Below, piece after piece: positions 9,762 through 19,001 of a stretch of 64,000 nt of DNA. How positions within the stretch are numbered: position 1 is the first letter of the stretch; the number at the start of each line of letters is the position of its first letter. A program made the translations under genes and the position numbers. Origin of the DNA: an uncultured Burkholderiales bacterium (GTDB lineage: Bacteria; Pseudomonadota; Gammaproteobacteria; Burkholderiales; Burkholderiaceae_C); assembly GCA_903932865.1 (NCBI GenBank), contig CAIZHQ010000016.1:310001-374000 (forward strand). The letters run 5' to 3'. A model generated the notes under the pieces. That model did no database searches. It worked only from the letters and a program-made list of their open reading frames with translations, and had not been told where the DNA came from.

Positions 9762-10448
9762 ATGAAAAACAATGTTAGGCTGCGCCGCACGGTCCTGGGT
9801 TGGGGTGGTGGGGCTGTGTTGGCCGTTGCGGTGTGGGCCTTGGCCCTGCCCGCACAGGCCGACAGCGTGGACCTGCTGGCCCAGTTCATGAAGCAAGCAC
9901 GCAGCGGCCGTGCCGATTTCACACAGGTCGTCACTTCGCCGACCAGGGCGGGGCAGGTGGCACGAACCAAGACATCGAGTGGTCGATTCGAATTTCAACG
10001 GCCGGGCAAGTTCCGCTTTGATTACCGCAAGCCCTTTTTGCAAACCTTGGTGGCCGATGGTCAAACCCTGTGGTTGCACGATGTGGACCTGAACCAGGTC
10101 ACGGCGCGCCCACAGTCTCAGGTGCTGGGGGCCACACCCGCAGCGTTGTTGACAGCGGCTTCCGATTTGCAGGCCCTCAAAGCCGATTTCCAGTTCACCT
10201 CCGAACCGGTCCAGGATGGCCTGCAGTGGGTGCGCGCGACGCCCGTGCAGCGCGAGGGCCCGATCCGCTCGGTCATGGTGGGCTTGCGTGTCAGCGCTGC
10301 TGGGCCCGAACTGGCGGTGCTGGAAGTGCAAGACAGCCTCGGTCAGCGTTCGTTGCTGAGCTTCTCTGCCTTCGAACTCAACCCGGCTTTGCCCGCCACT
10401 ACCTTCGCCTTCAAGCCCCCGGCGGGTGCCGACGTGATCAAACCTTGA
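9762..10448 (+). CDS. lolA: outer-membrane lipoprotein carrier protein LolA
   Basis: 228 residues from the ATG 9762, six bases after the ftsK stop; a GTG at 9753 overlapping ftsK is the alternative. An N-terminal signal peptide ends near A-L-P-A-Q-A-D-S. The mature part shows the LolA pattern A-D-F-T-Q-V-V, followed by G-R-F-E-F-Q-R-P-G-K-F-R-F-D-Y. LolA ferries lipoproteins across the periplasm to LolB, encoded in this window at 38.5 kb. The order ftsK-lolA-rarA is conserved in many Proteobacteria. Confidence 0.95.
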   Translation: MKNNVRLRRTVLGWGGGAVLAVAVWALALPAQADSVDLLAQFMKQARSGRADFTQVVTSPTRAGQVARTKTSSGRFEFQRPGKFRFDYRKPFLQTLVADGQTLWLHDVDLNQVTARPQSQVLGATPAALLTAASDLQALKADFQFTSEPVQDGLQWVRATPVQREGPIRSVMVGLRVSAAGPELAVLEVQDSLGQRSLLSFSAFELNPALPATTFAFKPPAGADVIKP

Positions 10449-10467
10449 AGCGGGCTGGGCTCGTGTG

Positions 10468-11766
10468 ATGAAACCTGCTCCCATGTCGCCCCAGGCGCCT
10501 CTGGCCGAGCGCTTGCGCCCGCGCCACTTGGGTGAGGTGATTGGCCAGCAGCATTTGTTGGGCACAGGCATGGCCTTGCGCTTGGCGTTCGAGTCGGGCC
10601 AGCCGCACAGCTGCATTTTGTGGGGCCCGCCCGGCGTGGGCAAAACCACCATTGCCCGTTTGATGGCCGATGCGTTTGAGGCACAATTTTTGAGCATCAG
10701 TGCGGTGCTGGGCGGCATCAAGGACATCCGCGAAGCCGTCGAGAAAGCCGAAGCCGCCCGCACGGGCTTGGACCCCCAACGCACCATCATGTTTGTGGAC
10801 GAGGTGCACCGCTTCAACAAAAGCCAGCAAGACGCTTTCTTGCCGCATGTGGAAAGCGGTTTGTTCACGTTCATTGGCGCGACCACCGAAAACCCTTCTT
10901 TTGAGGTCAACTCGGCCTTGCTCTCCCGGGCGGCCGTGTACGTGCTGCAGCCCCTTTCCGAGGACGACTTGCAACACATCGTGGTGCGGGCCCAAGCCAT
11001 TCAGGCCATTCCCGCCATCGAGCCAGAGGCGCTGGCCCGCTTGCTGGCCTATGCCGATGGCGACGCCAGACGATTGCTCAACACCCTGGAAACCCTGGCC
11101 ATGGCGGCCCAACAAGAAAGCATCGATCCGGTGACCGACGCTTGGTTGATGCGGGTGCTGGGCGAGCGCATGCGCCGCTACGACAAAGGCGGCGAGCAGT
11201 TCTACGACACCATCAGCGCGCTGCACAAATCGGTGCGGGGCTCTGACCCGGATGCCGCCCTGTATTGGTTCGTGCGCATGCTCGACGGAGGTGCGGACCC
11301 GCGTTACATGGCCCGCCGCCTGATCCGCATGGCCAGTGAGGACATTGGTCTGGCCGATCCGCGTGCGCTGCGCATGGCGTTGGACGCTGCTGATGTGTAC
11401 GAACGACTGGGCAGCCCCGAGGGCGAGTTGACGCTGGCGCAGTGTGTGATTTACCTGGCGGTGGCCCCCAAATCGAATGCCGCCTACAAAGCCTTTAACC
11501 AGGCCAAGGCTTGGGTCAAAAAAGACGGCACCCGTCCCGTGCCCATGCATTTGCGCAATGCGCCCACCCAACTCATGAAGCAGTTGGACTATGGCAAGGG
11601 CTACCGGTACGCACACGACGAAGAGGATGGTTTTGCTGCAGGCGAGCATTACCTGCCCGATGGCATGCTTGAGCCCGGCTTTTACAAACCAGTTCGCCGG
11701 GGTTTGGAAATCAAAATCGCCGACAAACTGGAAGAACTGCGAAAGAAAAATTCAGCCACAGGGTAA
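10468..11766 (+). CDS. rarA: replication-associated recombination protein RarA (MgsA) AAA+ ATPase
   Basis: 432 residues from the ATG 10468. Walker A is G-P-P-G-V-G-K-T near residue 55 and Walker B with the adjacent helix is M-F-V-D-E-V-H-R-F-N-K near 110. The sensor segment G-A-T-T-E-N-P-S-F follows, and the C-terminal third holds the tetramerisation domain with G-S-D-P-D-A-A-L-Y-W. RarA acts at stalled replication forks. It closes the ftsK-lolA-rarA run, 19 nt downstream of lolA, and is followed by an intrinsic terminator. Confidence 0.96.
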   Translation: MKPAPMSPQAPLAERLRPRHLGEVIGQQHLLGTGMALRLAFESGQPHSCILWGPPGVGKTTIARLMADAFEAQFLSISAVLGGIKDIREAVEKAEAARTGLDPQRTIMFVDEVHRFNKSQQDAFLPHVESGLFTFIGATTENPSFEVNSALLSRAAVYVLQPLSEDDLQHIVVRAQAIQAIPAIEPEALARLLAYADGDARRLLNTLETLAMAAQQESIDPVTDAWLMRVLGERMRRYDKGGEQFYDTISALHKSVRGSDPDAALYWFVRMLDGGADPRYMARRLIRMASEDIGLADPRALRMALDAADVYERLGSPEGELTLAQCVIYLAVAPKSNAAYKAFNQAKAWVKKDGTRPVPMHLRNAPTQLMKQLDYGKGYRYAHDEEDGFAAGEHYLPDGMLEPGFYKPVRRGLEIKIADKLEELRKKNSATG

Positions 11767-11813
11767 GTCCCGACGGTAATGAATACTGGTGCGATCCTTT
11801 CTTTCACTACAAT

Positions 11814-11856
11814 CCCGCCACCCCGCCCGGTATCGCATGAATCTGGCGGGGTTTTT
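11814..11856 (+). terminator. terminator after rarA
   Basis: CCCGCCA (11814-11820) pairs with TGGCGGG (11844-11850) and is followed by GTTTTT. An alternative register pairs CCCCGCC with GGCGGGG. It sits 47 nt after the rarA stop and before the liv operon. Confidence 0.8.
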
Positions 11857-11951
11857 GCTAGTGGTTTGGTGCGCCCACAAGGTGCTGGCCGATCCGAAAA
11901 AACAACCGAAGCGAAGAACTGTTAAGCGCAGTTCAAAACACGGAGAAATCA

Positions 11952-12881
11952 ATGGACGTCTTTCTGCAGCAGGTCATCAACGGCCTGGTCATGGGCAGCA
12001 TGTACGCCCTGGTGGCCTTGGGCTACACCATGGTGTACGGCATCATCAACCTGATCAACTTTGCGCACGGAGAAGTGCTGATGGTGGGCGCTTTGACGAG
12101 CTGGTCTGCCATCGGCATGATGCAGAGCGCCATGCCCGGTGCACCCGGATGGGCCATTCTGATTTTGGCCACCTTGATCGCCTGTGTGGTGGCAGTGGTA
12201 CTGAATTTCTCGATCGAAAAAATCGCTTACCGGCCGCTGCGCAACAGCCCCAAGCTGGCCCCCTTGATCACCGCCATTGGCATGAGTATTTTGCTGCAGA
12301 CCCTGGCCATGATCATCTGGAAGCCCAACTACAAGGCTTACCCCACATTGCTGTCGAGCACCCCCATCAACATGGGGGCTGTGGTGATCACACCCACTCA
12401 AATCATGATTTTGGGCGTCACGGCCGTTTCCTTGGCCGTCTTGATGTGGCTGGTCAATTACACCCGCTTGGGCCGCGCCATGCGGGCCACATCCGAGAAC
12501 CCGCGTGTGGCCGCCTTGATGGGCGTCAAGCCCGACATGGTGATTTCAGCCACCTTCGTGATCGGTGCCGTGCTCGCCGCCATCGCGGGTGTGATGTACG
12601 CGTCCAACTACGGCACAGCGCAACACGCGATGGGCTTTTTGCCTGGCCTCAAAGCCTTCACGGCTGCGGTGTTTGGCGGCATTGGCAACCTGGCCGGAGC
12701 CGTCATTGGCGGTATTTTGCTGGGCCTGATCGAAGCCATTGGTTCGGGTTACATCGGTTACCTGACAGGTGGGGTGCTGGGCAGCCACTACACCGACATT
12801 TTTGCGTTCATTGTCTTGATCATCGTGTTGACCCTTCGCCCTTCGGGCCTCATGGGTGAACGTGTGGCCGACCGCGCTTGA
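11952..12881 (+). CDS. livH: branched-chain amino-acid ABC transporter permease LivH
   Basis: 309 residues with eight or so hydrophobic segments. The N-terminus contains G-L-V-M-G-S-M-Y-A-L-V-A-L-G-Y-T-M-V-Y-G, then I-N-F-A-H-G-E, typical of LivH. The permease EAA-like loop includes A-T-S-E-N-P-R-V-A-A-L-M-G. It is the first gene of livHMGF. No periplasmic LivJ/K binding protein precedes it, so the binding component is elsewhere, or the exported protein at 15.5 kb substitutes, which is less likely because it is of another family. Confidence 0.95.
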   Translation: MDVFLQQVINGLVMGSMYALVALGYTMVYGIINLINFAHGEVLMVGALTSWSAIGMMQSAMPGAPGWAILILATLIACVVAVVLNFSIEKIAYRPLRNSPKLAPLITAIGMSILLQTLAMIIWKPNYKAYPTLLSSTPINMGAVVITPTQIMILGVTAVSLAVLMWLVNYTRLGRAMRATSENPRVAALMGVKPDMVISATFVIGAVLAAIAGVMYASNYGTAQHAMGFLPGLKAFTAAVFGGIGNLAGAVIGGILLGLIEAIGSGYIGYLTGGVLGSHYTDIFAFIVLIIVLTLRPSGLMGERVADRA

Positions 12882-12892
12882 TGGAGGTGAAC

Positions 12893-13969
12893 ATGAAAAA
12901 CAACAAGACACTACAAACCATCCTGATCGGTGCTGCGCTGCTGGCTTTGCCCCTGGTCCTGCAAATTTTCGGCAATGCCTGGGTGCGCATCGCCGACATG
13001 GCGTTGCTCTACATCCTGCTGGCCATTGGCTTGAACATCGTGGTGGGCTACGCGGGTCTGCTGGACCTGGGTTATGTGGCTTTTTTCGCGGTGGGAGCTT
13101 ACATGTACGGCCTGCTGTCGTCACCGCATCTGACCAACACCTTTGCGTGGATTGCGGCCGCCTACCCCACGGGCATGCACATGCCCATTTGGCTCATCTT
13201 GCCTGTGGCTGCCGCTCTGGCGGGCTTGTTCGGCATGCTGCTGGGGGCGCCCACGCTCAAGTTGCGCGGTGACTATTTGGCCATCGTGACCTTGGGCTTT
13301 GGTGAAATCATCCGTGTGTTCATGAACAACCTGGACCACCCGGTCAACATCACCAATGGCCCCAAGGGCTTGTCCCAGATCGATCCCATTTCGATCTTTG
13401 GTGTGAACCTGGGTCAAAAACTGATGATTGGCGACTTTGAAATCGCCTCGGTCTCGCTTTACTACTACCTGTTCTTGAGTCTGGTGCTGGTGACCATTGT
13501 CGTTTCGCACCGTCTGGAGGTGTCCCGCATTGGCCGCGCCTGGATGGCCATCCGTGAAGATGAAGTGGCTGCCAAGGCCATGGGGCTGAACACCCGCAAC
13601 CTCAAGCTGCTGGCTTTTGGCATGGGGGCGACTTTCGGGGGTGTCTCGGGCGCCATGTTTGCCGGTTTCCAGGGCTTCATTTCGCCCGAGTCCTTCAGCT
13701 TGATGGAGTCGGTGATGATTGTGGCCATGGTGGTGCTGGGCGGGATCGGCTACTTGCCGGGTGTGATTCTGGGGGCCATTTTGTTGTCGGCGTTGCCCGA
13801 GGTGCTGCGCTACGTCGCCGGCCCCTTGCAGGAGATGACCGGGGGACGTCTGGACGCCGCCATCTTGCGCCAATTGCTGGTGGCCCTGGCCATGATCGTG
13901 ATCATGTTGATGCGGCCTCGCGGGCTGTGGCCTTCGCCTGAGCATGGCAAATCGCTCACGACGAAATGA
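12893..13969 (+). CDS. livM: branched-chain amino-acid ABC transporter permease LivM
   Basis: 358 residues. ATG 12893 was chosen because it has an excellent GGAGGTG ribosome site 8 bases upstream, at 12883-12889; the frame is open further back and overlaps the livH stop. Family motifs include L-L-Y-I-L-L-A-I-G-L-N-I-V-V-G-Y-A-G, followed by F-F-A-V-G-A-Y, and the loop A-I-R-E-D-E-V-A-A-K-A-M-G. It forms the membrane channel with LivH. Confidence 0.95.
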   Translation: MKNNKTLQTILIGAALLALPLVLQIFGNAWVRIADMALLYILLAIGLNIVVGYAGLLDLGYVAFFAVGAYMYGLLSSPHLTNTFAWIAAAYPTGMHMPIWLILPVAAALAGLFGMLLGAPTLKLRGDYLAIVTLGFGEIIRVFMNNLDHPVNITNGPKGLSQIDPISIFGVNLGQKLMIGDFEIASVSLYYYLFLSLVLVTIVVSHRLEVSRIGRAWMAIREDEVAAKAMGLNTRNLKLLAFGMGATFGGVSGAMFAGFQGFISPESFSLMESVMIVAMVVLGGIGYLPGVILGAILLSALPEVLRYVAGPLQEMTGGRLDAAILRQLLVALAMIVIMLMRPRGLWPSPEHGKSLTTK

Positions 13970-13980
13970 AGGAGCAGACC

Positions 13981-14766
13981 ATGAATCCAACCGCCAACCA
14001 AGACACGGTTCTCCATGTTTCGGGTATTTCCAAACGCTTCGGTGGTCTGCAAGCTCTTTCTGATGTGGGCATCACCATCCAGCGCGGTCAAGTCTATGGC
14101 CTGATCGGCCCCAACGGCGCGGGCAAGACCACGTTCTTCAACGTGATCACCGGTCTGTACACACCGGACAGCGGCATTTTTGAACTGGCAGGCAAGCCCT
14201 ATCAGCCCACGGCCGTGCATGAAGTGGCCAAGGCGGGCATTGCCCGGACGTTCCAGAACATCCGCTTGTTCGCCGAAATGACGGCCCTCGAAAACGTGAT
14301 GGTGGGTCGCCATGTGCGCACCCATTCGGGTTTGCTGGGCGCGATTTTTCGCACGCCCGGTTTCAAGGCCGAAGAGGCTGCGATTGCAAAGCGTGCGCAA
14401 GAGTTGCTCGACTACGTCGGCATCGGCAAATACGCCGAGTTCAAGGCCCGCACGCTGTCGTATGGCGACCAGCGCCGCCTGGAAATCGCCCGCGCCTTGG
14501 CCACCGACCCGCAGCTGATTGCGCTGGACGAGCCCGCTGCCGGCATGAACGCCACTGAAAAGGTGCAACTGCGCGCGTTGATCGACCAGATCCGAAAGGA
14601 CAACCGCACCATTTTGCTGATCGAGCACGATGTGAAGCTGGTCATGGGCTTGTGTGACCGCGTCACGGTGCTCGACTACGGCAAGCAAATTGCCGAAGGC
14701 ACACCCGCCGATGTGCAGAAAAATGACAAAGTGATTGAGGCCTATCTGGGCACGGGAGGACACTGA
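13981..14766 (+). CDS. livG: branched-chain amino-acid ABC transporter ATPase LivG
   Basis: 261 residues from ATG 13981, preceded by AAGGAG; an earlier ATG at 13966 overlaps livM as ATGA. Walker A is G-P-N-G-A-G-K-T near residue 44, with the A-R-T-F-Q-N-I-R-L Q-loop. The signature L-S-Y-G-D-Q-R-R-L-E-I-A-R and Walker B L-I-A-L-D-E-P-A-A-G-M follow. The C-terminal I-E-A-Y-L-G is the usual LivG end. It pairs with LivF as the energising ATPases. Confidence 0.96.
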   Translation: MNPTANQDTVLHVSGISKRFGGLQALSDVGITIQRGQVYGLIGPNGAGKTTFFNVITGLYTPDSGIFELAGKPYQPTAVHEVAKAGIARTFQNIRLFAEMTALENVMVGRHVRTHSGLLGAIFRTPGFKAEEAAIAKRAQELLDYVGIGKYAEFKARTLSYGDQRRLEIARALATDPQLIALDEPAAGMNATEKVQLRALIDQIRKDNRTILLIEHDVKLVMGLCDRVTVLDYGKQIAEGTPADVQKNDKVIEAYLGTGGH

Positions 14767-14767
14767 G

Positions 14768-15484
14768 ATGGCCAATGTTCTTTTGAAAGTCAAAGACCTG
14801 CAAGTCGGCTACGGCGGCATTCAGGCCGTCAAGGGCGTGAGCCTGGAGGTGCGCGAAGGCGAGCTGGTCTCTTTGATTGGCTCCAACGGTGCGGGCAAAA
14901 CCACCACCATGAAAGCCATCACCGGCACCTTGCCCTTGCAGGCAGGCGACATCGAGTACCTGGGCCAAAGCATCCAGGGCCAAGGCCCCTGGGATTTGGT
15001 CAAACAAGGTCTGGCCATGGTGCCCGAAGGCCGTGGCGTGTTCACCCGCATGACCATCACCGAAAACCTGCAAATGGGTGCGTACATCCGTTCGGACAAT
15101 GCCGGTATTGCCGACGACATCGAAAAAATGTTCACCATCTTCCCGCGCCTGCGTGAACGCAAAGACCAGTTGGCGGGCACCATGTCGGGTGGCGAGCAGC
15201 AAATGCTGGCCATGGGCCGCGCTTTGATGAGTCGCCCCAAAGTCTTGCTGCTGGACGAGCCGTCCATGGGTTTGTCACCCATCATGGTCGACAAAATCTT
15301 TGAGGTGGTGCGTGATGTGTACGCCCAAGGCGTCACCGTGCTGCTGGTGGAGCAAAACGCCAGCCGTGCGCTGGCCATTGCCGATCGCGGTTATGTGATG
15401 GACTCGGGTCTCATCACCATGACGGGCGTGGGCAAGGACATGCTCGAAGACCCCAAGGTGCGCGCAGCCTATCTGGGCGAGTGA
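14768..15484 (+). CDS. livF: branched-chain amino-acid ABC transporter ATPase LivF
   Basis: 238 residues from ATG 14768, one base after the livG stop codon, with GGGAGG upstream. Walker A is G-S-N-G-A-G-K-T-T-T, the signature is M-S-G-G-E-Q-Q-M-L-A-M-G-R-A-L, and Walker B is L-L-L-D-E-P-S-M-G-L. The conserved P-E-G-R-G-V-F of LivF is also present. Its stop codon directly abuts the stop of the convergent Bug-protein gene, with no space for a separate terminator. Confidence 0.96.
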   Translation: MANVLLKVKDLQVGYGGIQAVKGVSLEVREGELVSLIGSNGAGKTTTMKAITGTLPLQAGDIEYLGQSIQGQGPWDLVKQGLAMVPEGRGVFTRMTITENLQMGAYIRSDNAGIADDIEKMFTIFPRLRERKDQLAGTMSGGEQQMLAMGRALMSRPKVLLLDEPSMGLSPIMVDKIFEVVRDVYAQGVTVLLVEQNASRALAIADRGYVMDSGLITMTGVGKDMLEDPKVRAAYLGE

Positions 15485-16459
15485 TCAGTCCACCCGGGCG
15501 CCGCTGGACTTGACCACGCTTTCGTAACGGGCAAGCTCCTGCTTCATGAACGCGCCAAACTGCTCAGGCGAGTTGCCCACGGGTTCGGCCATCAGTTGGG
15601 CAAAGCGTGTTTTGGTTTCAGGGGCTTGGAGCGCGGCCACAAAAGCCTTGTTCAGGCGCTCCACCACATCGCGGGGTGTGGCCGCAGGCGCCACCAAACC
15701 CCACCAAGTGTCGATCGAAAAGTCTTTCAGCGTTTCGCTCATGCTCGGAATATCGGCCAGGGCGTTGCTGCGCTGCGCGGTGGTGACGGCCAGAGCTTTG
15801 AGGCGGCCTGCCTTGATGTTGGCAGCAGCCGTGGCCAGGTTGTCGAAGTTGAAGTCCACCTGCCCCGACAACAAAGCCAGCTGAGCAGGATTGCCACCGT
15901 TGTAGGGAATGTGCACCGCAAAAATGCCGGCAGCCCGCTTGAACATCTCGCCCGCCAAATGCCCCGCGCTGCCGTTGCCCCCGGAGCCAAAGTTCAGCTT
16001 GGCGGGGTTGGCTTTGGCATACGCCACCAAATCGGCCAGCGTGTTGATCTTCAGGCGCTGTGCGGTTTCGGCGTTCATCACCAGCACATTGGGCACGCGC
16101 AGCATTTGCGTGATGGGGGCAAAGTCGCGGCTGGCGTCGTACGGCATCTTGGCAAACAGCCAAGGGTTGATGGCGTGCGTGGCCGTGGCCGCGATGCCGA
16201 TCGTCAAACCATCGGGTGCGGCTTTGGCCACCAGGTCAGCACCCAGATTGCCCCCCGCACCAGGGCGGTTTTCAATGATCACCGTGCCCAGGCTGTCTTT
16301 CACGCGATCGGCCAAGGCGCGCGCCGTGACGTCGATGGGGCCACCGGCTGCGTAAGGCACGATGATGCGTATGGGTTTGCCCTGCGCCCAGGCCGGGGCC
16401 GACAGGGCAAGCGAGGCAAGTGAGGCGGCAGTGAATTGGCGGCGGTTGATCACAGTCAT
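15485..16459 (-). CDS. Bug/TctC-family periplasmic substrate-binding protein
   Basis: 324 residues from the start at 16459 (M-T-V-I-N-R-R-Q-F-T). The signal peptide carries a twin-arginine-like N-R-R-Q-F before a hydrophobic stretch ending A-P-A-W-A. The mature protein begins with the Bug signature P-I-R-I-I-V-P-Y-A-A-G-G-P-I-D and contains R-P-G-A-G-G-N-L-G. Bug proteins bind carboxylates or amino acids for tripartite tricarboxylate transporters and are greatly expanded in Burkholderiales; no TctA/TctB genes are nearby, so the ligand is unknown. It is convergent with livF. Confidence 0.93.
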   Translation of the reverse strand: MTVINRRQFTAASLASLALSAPAWAQGKPIRIIVPYAAGGPIDVTARALADRVKDSLGTVIIENRPGAGGNLGADLVAKAAPDGLTIGIAATATHAINPWLFAKMPYDASRDFAPITQMLRVPNVLVMNAETAQRLKINTLADLVAYAKANPAKLNFGSGGNGSAGHLAGEMFKRAAGIFAVHIPYNGGNPAQLALLSGQVDFNFDNLATAAANIKAGRLKALAVTTAQRSNALADIPSMSETLKDFSIDTWWGLVAPAATPRDVVERLNKAFVAALQAPETKTRFAQLMAEPVGNSPEQFGAFMKQELARYESVVKSSGARVD

Positions 16460-16482
16460 GCAGGGCTCCAAAATGAGGGGTT

Positions 16483-17523
16483 TCAGACTTTGGCTTTGTC
16501 CGCCTCGGAGGTGAACGAGTCGGCGAAGAATTCTTCTTCGGACAAACCGCCTTGGGCCACATAGTCGCGCTTGGCCGAGTCCACCACGATGGGTGCGCCA
16601 CAGGCATAGACCTGGTAGCCCGACAAATCGGGGAAGTCTTGCAGCACCGCCTGGTGCACAAAGCCGGTGCGGCCGGTCCAATGGTCTTGCGGTTCGGCGT
16701 TTGAGACCACGGGCACGTAACGCAGGTTGGGCATCTCGACCACACGGGCCTCCACCCAATCGGCCATGTACAGATCGGCCGGACGGCGGCCGCCCCAATA
16801 CAGCGTGGCGGGCCGGGTGATGCCGCGGTGCTGCATGTGCTCAATCAGCGCCTTGATGGGCGCAAAGCCCGTGCCCGAGGCCAGCAGCACCATGGGCTTG
16901 TCGCTGTCTTCGCGCAGGTAAAAACTGCCATACGGGCCCTCGGCGCGCAGGATGTCTTTTTCTTTCATGGTGCTGAACACCGGGTCGGTGAACTTGCCGC
17001 CGGGCATGTGGCGGATGTGCAGTTCTACCGTGGGCGGTGCCACCTCCAAGGTGTGCGGTGCATTGGCCATGCTGTAGCTGCGGCGCGAACCGTCGCGCAA
17101 CAAAAATTCGATGTACTGACCGGCGTGGAACTTCATCACGTCGTTGGCGGGCAGTTGCAGTTTCAGAACGATCACGTCGTGTGATTTTTTCTCCAGACTG
17201 ACCACGCGCACCGGCATCTTTTTCACAGGCAAGCCGCCTTCAAGGGTGACTTGTTTCGATTCGAGCACCACATCGCTTTGGGCCGTCGCGCAGCAGGTCA
17301 GCACCAGGCCTTGGGCTTCCTCCTCGTCGCTCAGGGCTTTGGACTGGTGCGGGCCGTGGACCACAGTGCCCGAAACTTTTTTGCATTTGCACGAACCGCA
17401 GGCGCCGTCCTTGCAGCCATAGGGCAGGCCAATGCCCTGTCGAATGCCAGCGGCCAGCAGGGTTTCGTTGTCATCGGCGGTGAAGCTGCGGCCACTGGGC
17501 TGCACGGAAATCTGAAAGCTCAT
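16483..17523 (-). CDS. 2Fe-2S/FAD oxidoreductase (CDP-6-deoxyglucoseen reductase-like)
   Basis: 346 residues. An N-terminal plant-type ferredoxin domain shows cysteines in G-C-K-D-G-A-C-G-S-C-K-C with the fourth in L-T-C-C-A (residues about 37-80). A ferredoxin-NADP-reductase-like module follows: the flavin motif R-R-S-Y-S-M-A-N near 140, G-T-G-F-A-P-I-K near 230, and a C-terminal V-Y-A-C-G-A-P nucleotide segment. This layout matches the AscD/CDP-4-keto-6-deoxyglucose-3-dehydrase reductase family and reductase components of oxygenases. No sugar-synthesis or oxygenase genes are adjacent, so its partner is unknown. The Bug gene lies 23 nt downstream. Confidence 0.88.
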   Translation of the reverse strand: MSFQISVQPSGRSFTADDNETLLAAGIRQGIGLPYGCKDGACGSCKCKKVSGTVVHGPHQSKALSDEEEAQGLVLTCCATAQSDVVLESKQVTLEGGLPVKKMPVRVVSLEKKSHDVIVLKLQLPANDVMKFHAGQYIEFLLRDGSRRSYSMANAPHTLEVAPPTVELHIRHMPGGKFTDPVFSTMKEKDILRAEGPYGSFYLREDSDKPMVLLASGTGFAPIKALIEHMQHRGITRPATLYWGGRRPADLYMADWVEARVVEMPNLRYVPVVSNAEPQDHWTGRTGFVHQAVLQDFPDLSGYQVYACGAPIVVDSAKRDYVAQGGLSEEEFFADSFTSEADKAKV

Positions 17524-17570
17524 CTTTTGGGTATCCTTGAGGGGTTGCAATTGACCCGGAACCCCTGATT

Positions 17571-18521
17571 TTGCCCTCAAACCAAACCCCCTTGGGCGCG
17601 CTGCCTGCCCGCTTTCGTCGCCAGCGTGTTTTGATGGTGGGCTGTGGCGATGTGGGGCTGCGCACGGCGGGTCAGCTGGGGGCACCGCAAAGCCAACGCG
17701 TTCGCCTGATGGCGTTGACTTCTTCGCCTGATCGCGTGCGTTTGTTGCGTGCTTGCGGCATCACGCCTTTGCAGGGAGATCTGGACGATCCCGCGAGCAT
17801 CCAACGCTTGGCGGGCCTCGCCCACCGCGTGATTCACTTGGCGCCACCGCCGACCGACCGTGCCGGCGCCTCCGAGCGCGATCCGCGCAGTCTGGCGCTG
17901 GTGCGCACTTTGCGTTTGCGCACACCCCCGCTGGCGCTGGTATACGGTTCGACCACGGGCGTTTACGGTGACTGCGGTGGGCAGCGGGTGGATGAAACCC
18001 GAACCGTGAACCCGCACACCCCCCGCGCCCAGCGACGTGTGGATGCAGAAAACCTGATGCGATTTTTGGGGCGCAGCGGTGTTCGGGTGAGCGTGTTGCG
18101 CATTCCCGGTATTTACGCGGCAGACCGAGAAGGCGGTACGCCCCGTGAGCGCTTGCTCAAAGGCACGCCAGTGCTGGCGGCCAAAGACGACGTGTACACC
18201 AACCACATCCACGCCAACGACCTGGCGCGCGCTTGTGCCGCTGCTTTATGGCGCGGCAAACCCCAGCGGGTGGTCAACGTCACCGACGACACCGATCTGA
18301 AAATGGGCGATTATTTTGATTTGGCCGCCAGCTTGTTCGGTCTGCCCAAACCGCCCCGATTGCCGCGTGATCAAGCCAGTTCAGCCTTGCCCTTGATGCT
18401 GCTGAGTTTCATGAGCGAGTCCCGACGACTGGACAACACCCGCATGAAGCAGGAATTGCGGCTCAAGCTGCGCTACCCCCATGTGCGCGATGGCCTGAGC
18501 CCACAAGGCCAACTGATCTGA
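17571..18521 (+). CDS. NAD(P)-dependent epimerase/dehydratase-like (extended SDR, YeeZ-type)
   Basis: 316 residues from a TTG start at 17571; the next ATG would cut into the first beta strand, so the TTG is preferred though unproven. The nucleotide loop is atypical, V-G-C-G-D-V-G near residue 23, as in YeeZ-like proteins. A Y-G-S-T-T-G-V-Y-G-D segment is near 124, and the H-I-H-A-N-D-L-A-R-A motif near 206 is typical of NAD epimerases. The usual YxxxK is not clear. Function is unassigned. It diverges from the reductase gene and is followed closely by the Hsp15-like gene. Confidence 0.82.
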   Translation: MPSNQTPLGALPARFRRQRVLMVGCGDVGLRTAGQLGAPQSQRVRLMALTSSPDRVRLLRACGITPLQGDLDDPASIQRLAGLAHRVIHLAPPPTDRAGASERDPRSLALVRTLRLRTPPLALVYGSTTGVYGDCGGQRVDETRTVNPHTPRAQRRVDAENLMRFLGRSGVRVSVLRIPGIYAADREGGTPRERLLKGTPVLAAKDDVYTNHIHANDLARACAAALWRGKPQRVVNVTDDTDLKMGDYFDLAASLFGLPKPPRLPRDQASSALPLMLLSFMSESRRLDNTRMKQELRLKLRYPHVRDGLSPQGQLI

Positions 18522-18541
18522 CATTTTCTGGACCCCCTGCC

Positions 18542-18946
18542 ATGAATTCATTGCGCATCGACAAATGGCTGTGGGCCGCGCGTTTTTTCAAGACCCGCAG
18601 CATCGCCAGCGAAGAAATCGGCAAGAACCGTGTGCAGGTCAATGGGCAAGACGCCAAAGCCTCGCGCGAAGTCAAGGCAGGCGACACCGTGCGCCTGCGC
18701 CAAGGTGCGGTGGAGCGCACGGTGCGTGTCTTGGGTGTGAGCGGTGCGCGCGGACCGGCACCGGTGGCGCAATTGCTTTACGAAGAAACGCCAGAAAGCA
18801 CCGAGGCCCGCCAAAAAGCGGCCGAACAGCACCGCTTGTCCCGCGAACCTGCGCTGAGCATTGAGCAAGGTCGCCCTACCAAACGCGACCGCCGGCAGAT
18901 TGAACGCAACTGGAACAACCGCTGGAGTGCGGGGGTCGATACTTGA
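18542..18946 (+). CDS. hslR: S4-domain RNA-binding protein, Hsp15 (HslR)-like
   Basis: 134 residues. The S4 domain occupies the first ~60 residues: L-R-I-D-K-W-L-W-A-A-R-F-F-K-T-R, then V-Q-V-N-G, the Hsp15 hallmark. The basic C-terminal tail ends in R-P-T-K-R-D-R-R-Q-I-E-R-N. Hsp15 binds free 50S subunits carrying nascent chains and is heat-induced in E. coli; no heat-shock promoter was identified here. It lies 20 nt after the epimerase-like gene. Confidence 0.92.
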   Translation: MNSLRIDKWLWAARFFKTRSIASEEIGKNRVQVNGQDAKASREVKAGDTVRLRQGAVERTVRVLGVSGARGPAPVAQLLYEETPESTEARQKAAEQHRLSREPALSIEQGRPTKRDRRQIERNWNNRWSAGVDT

Positions 18947-19001
18947 CAAGGTTCCCAAATTCCCCCGGCGACCCTTGCCAAGACCAAAGCCGCTGCACCT
19001 T

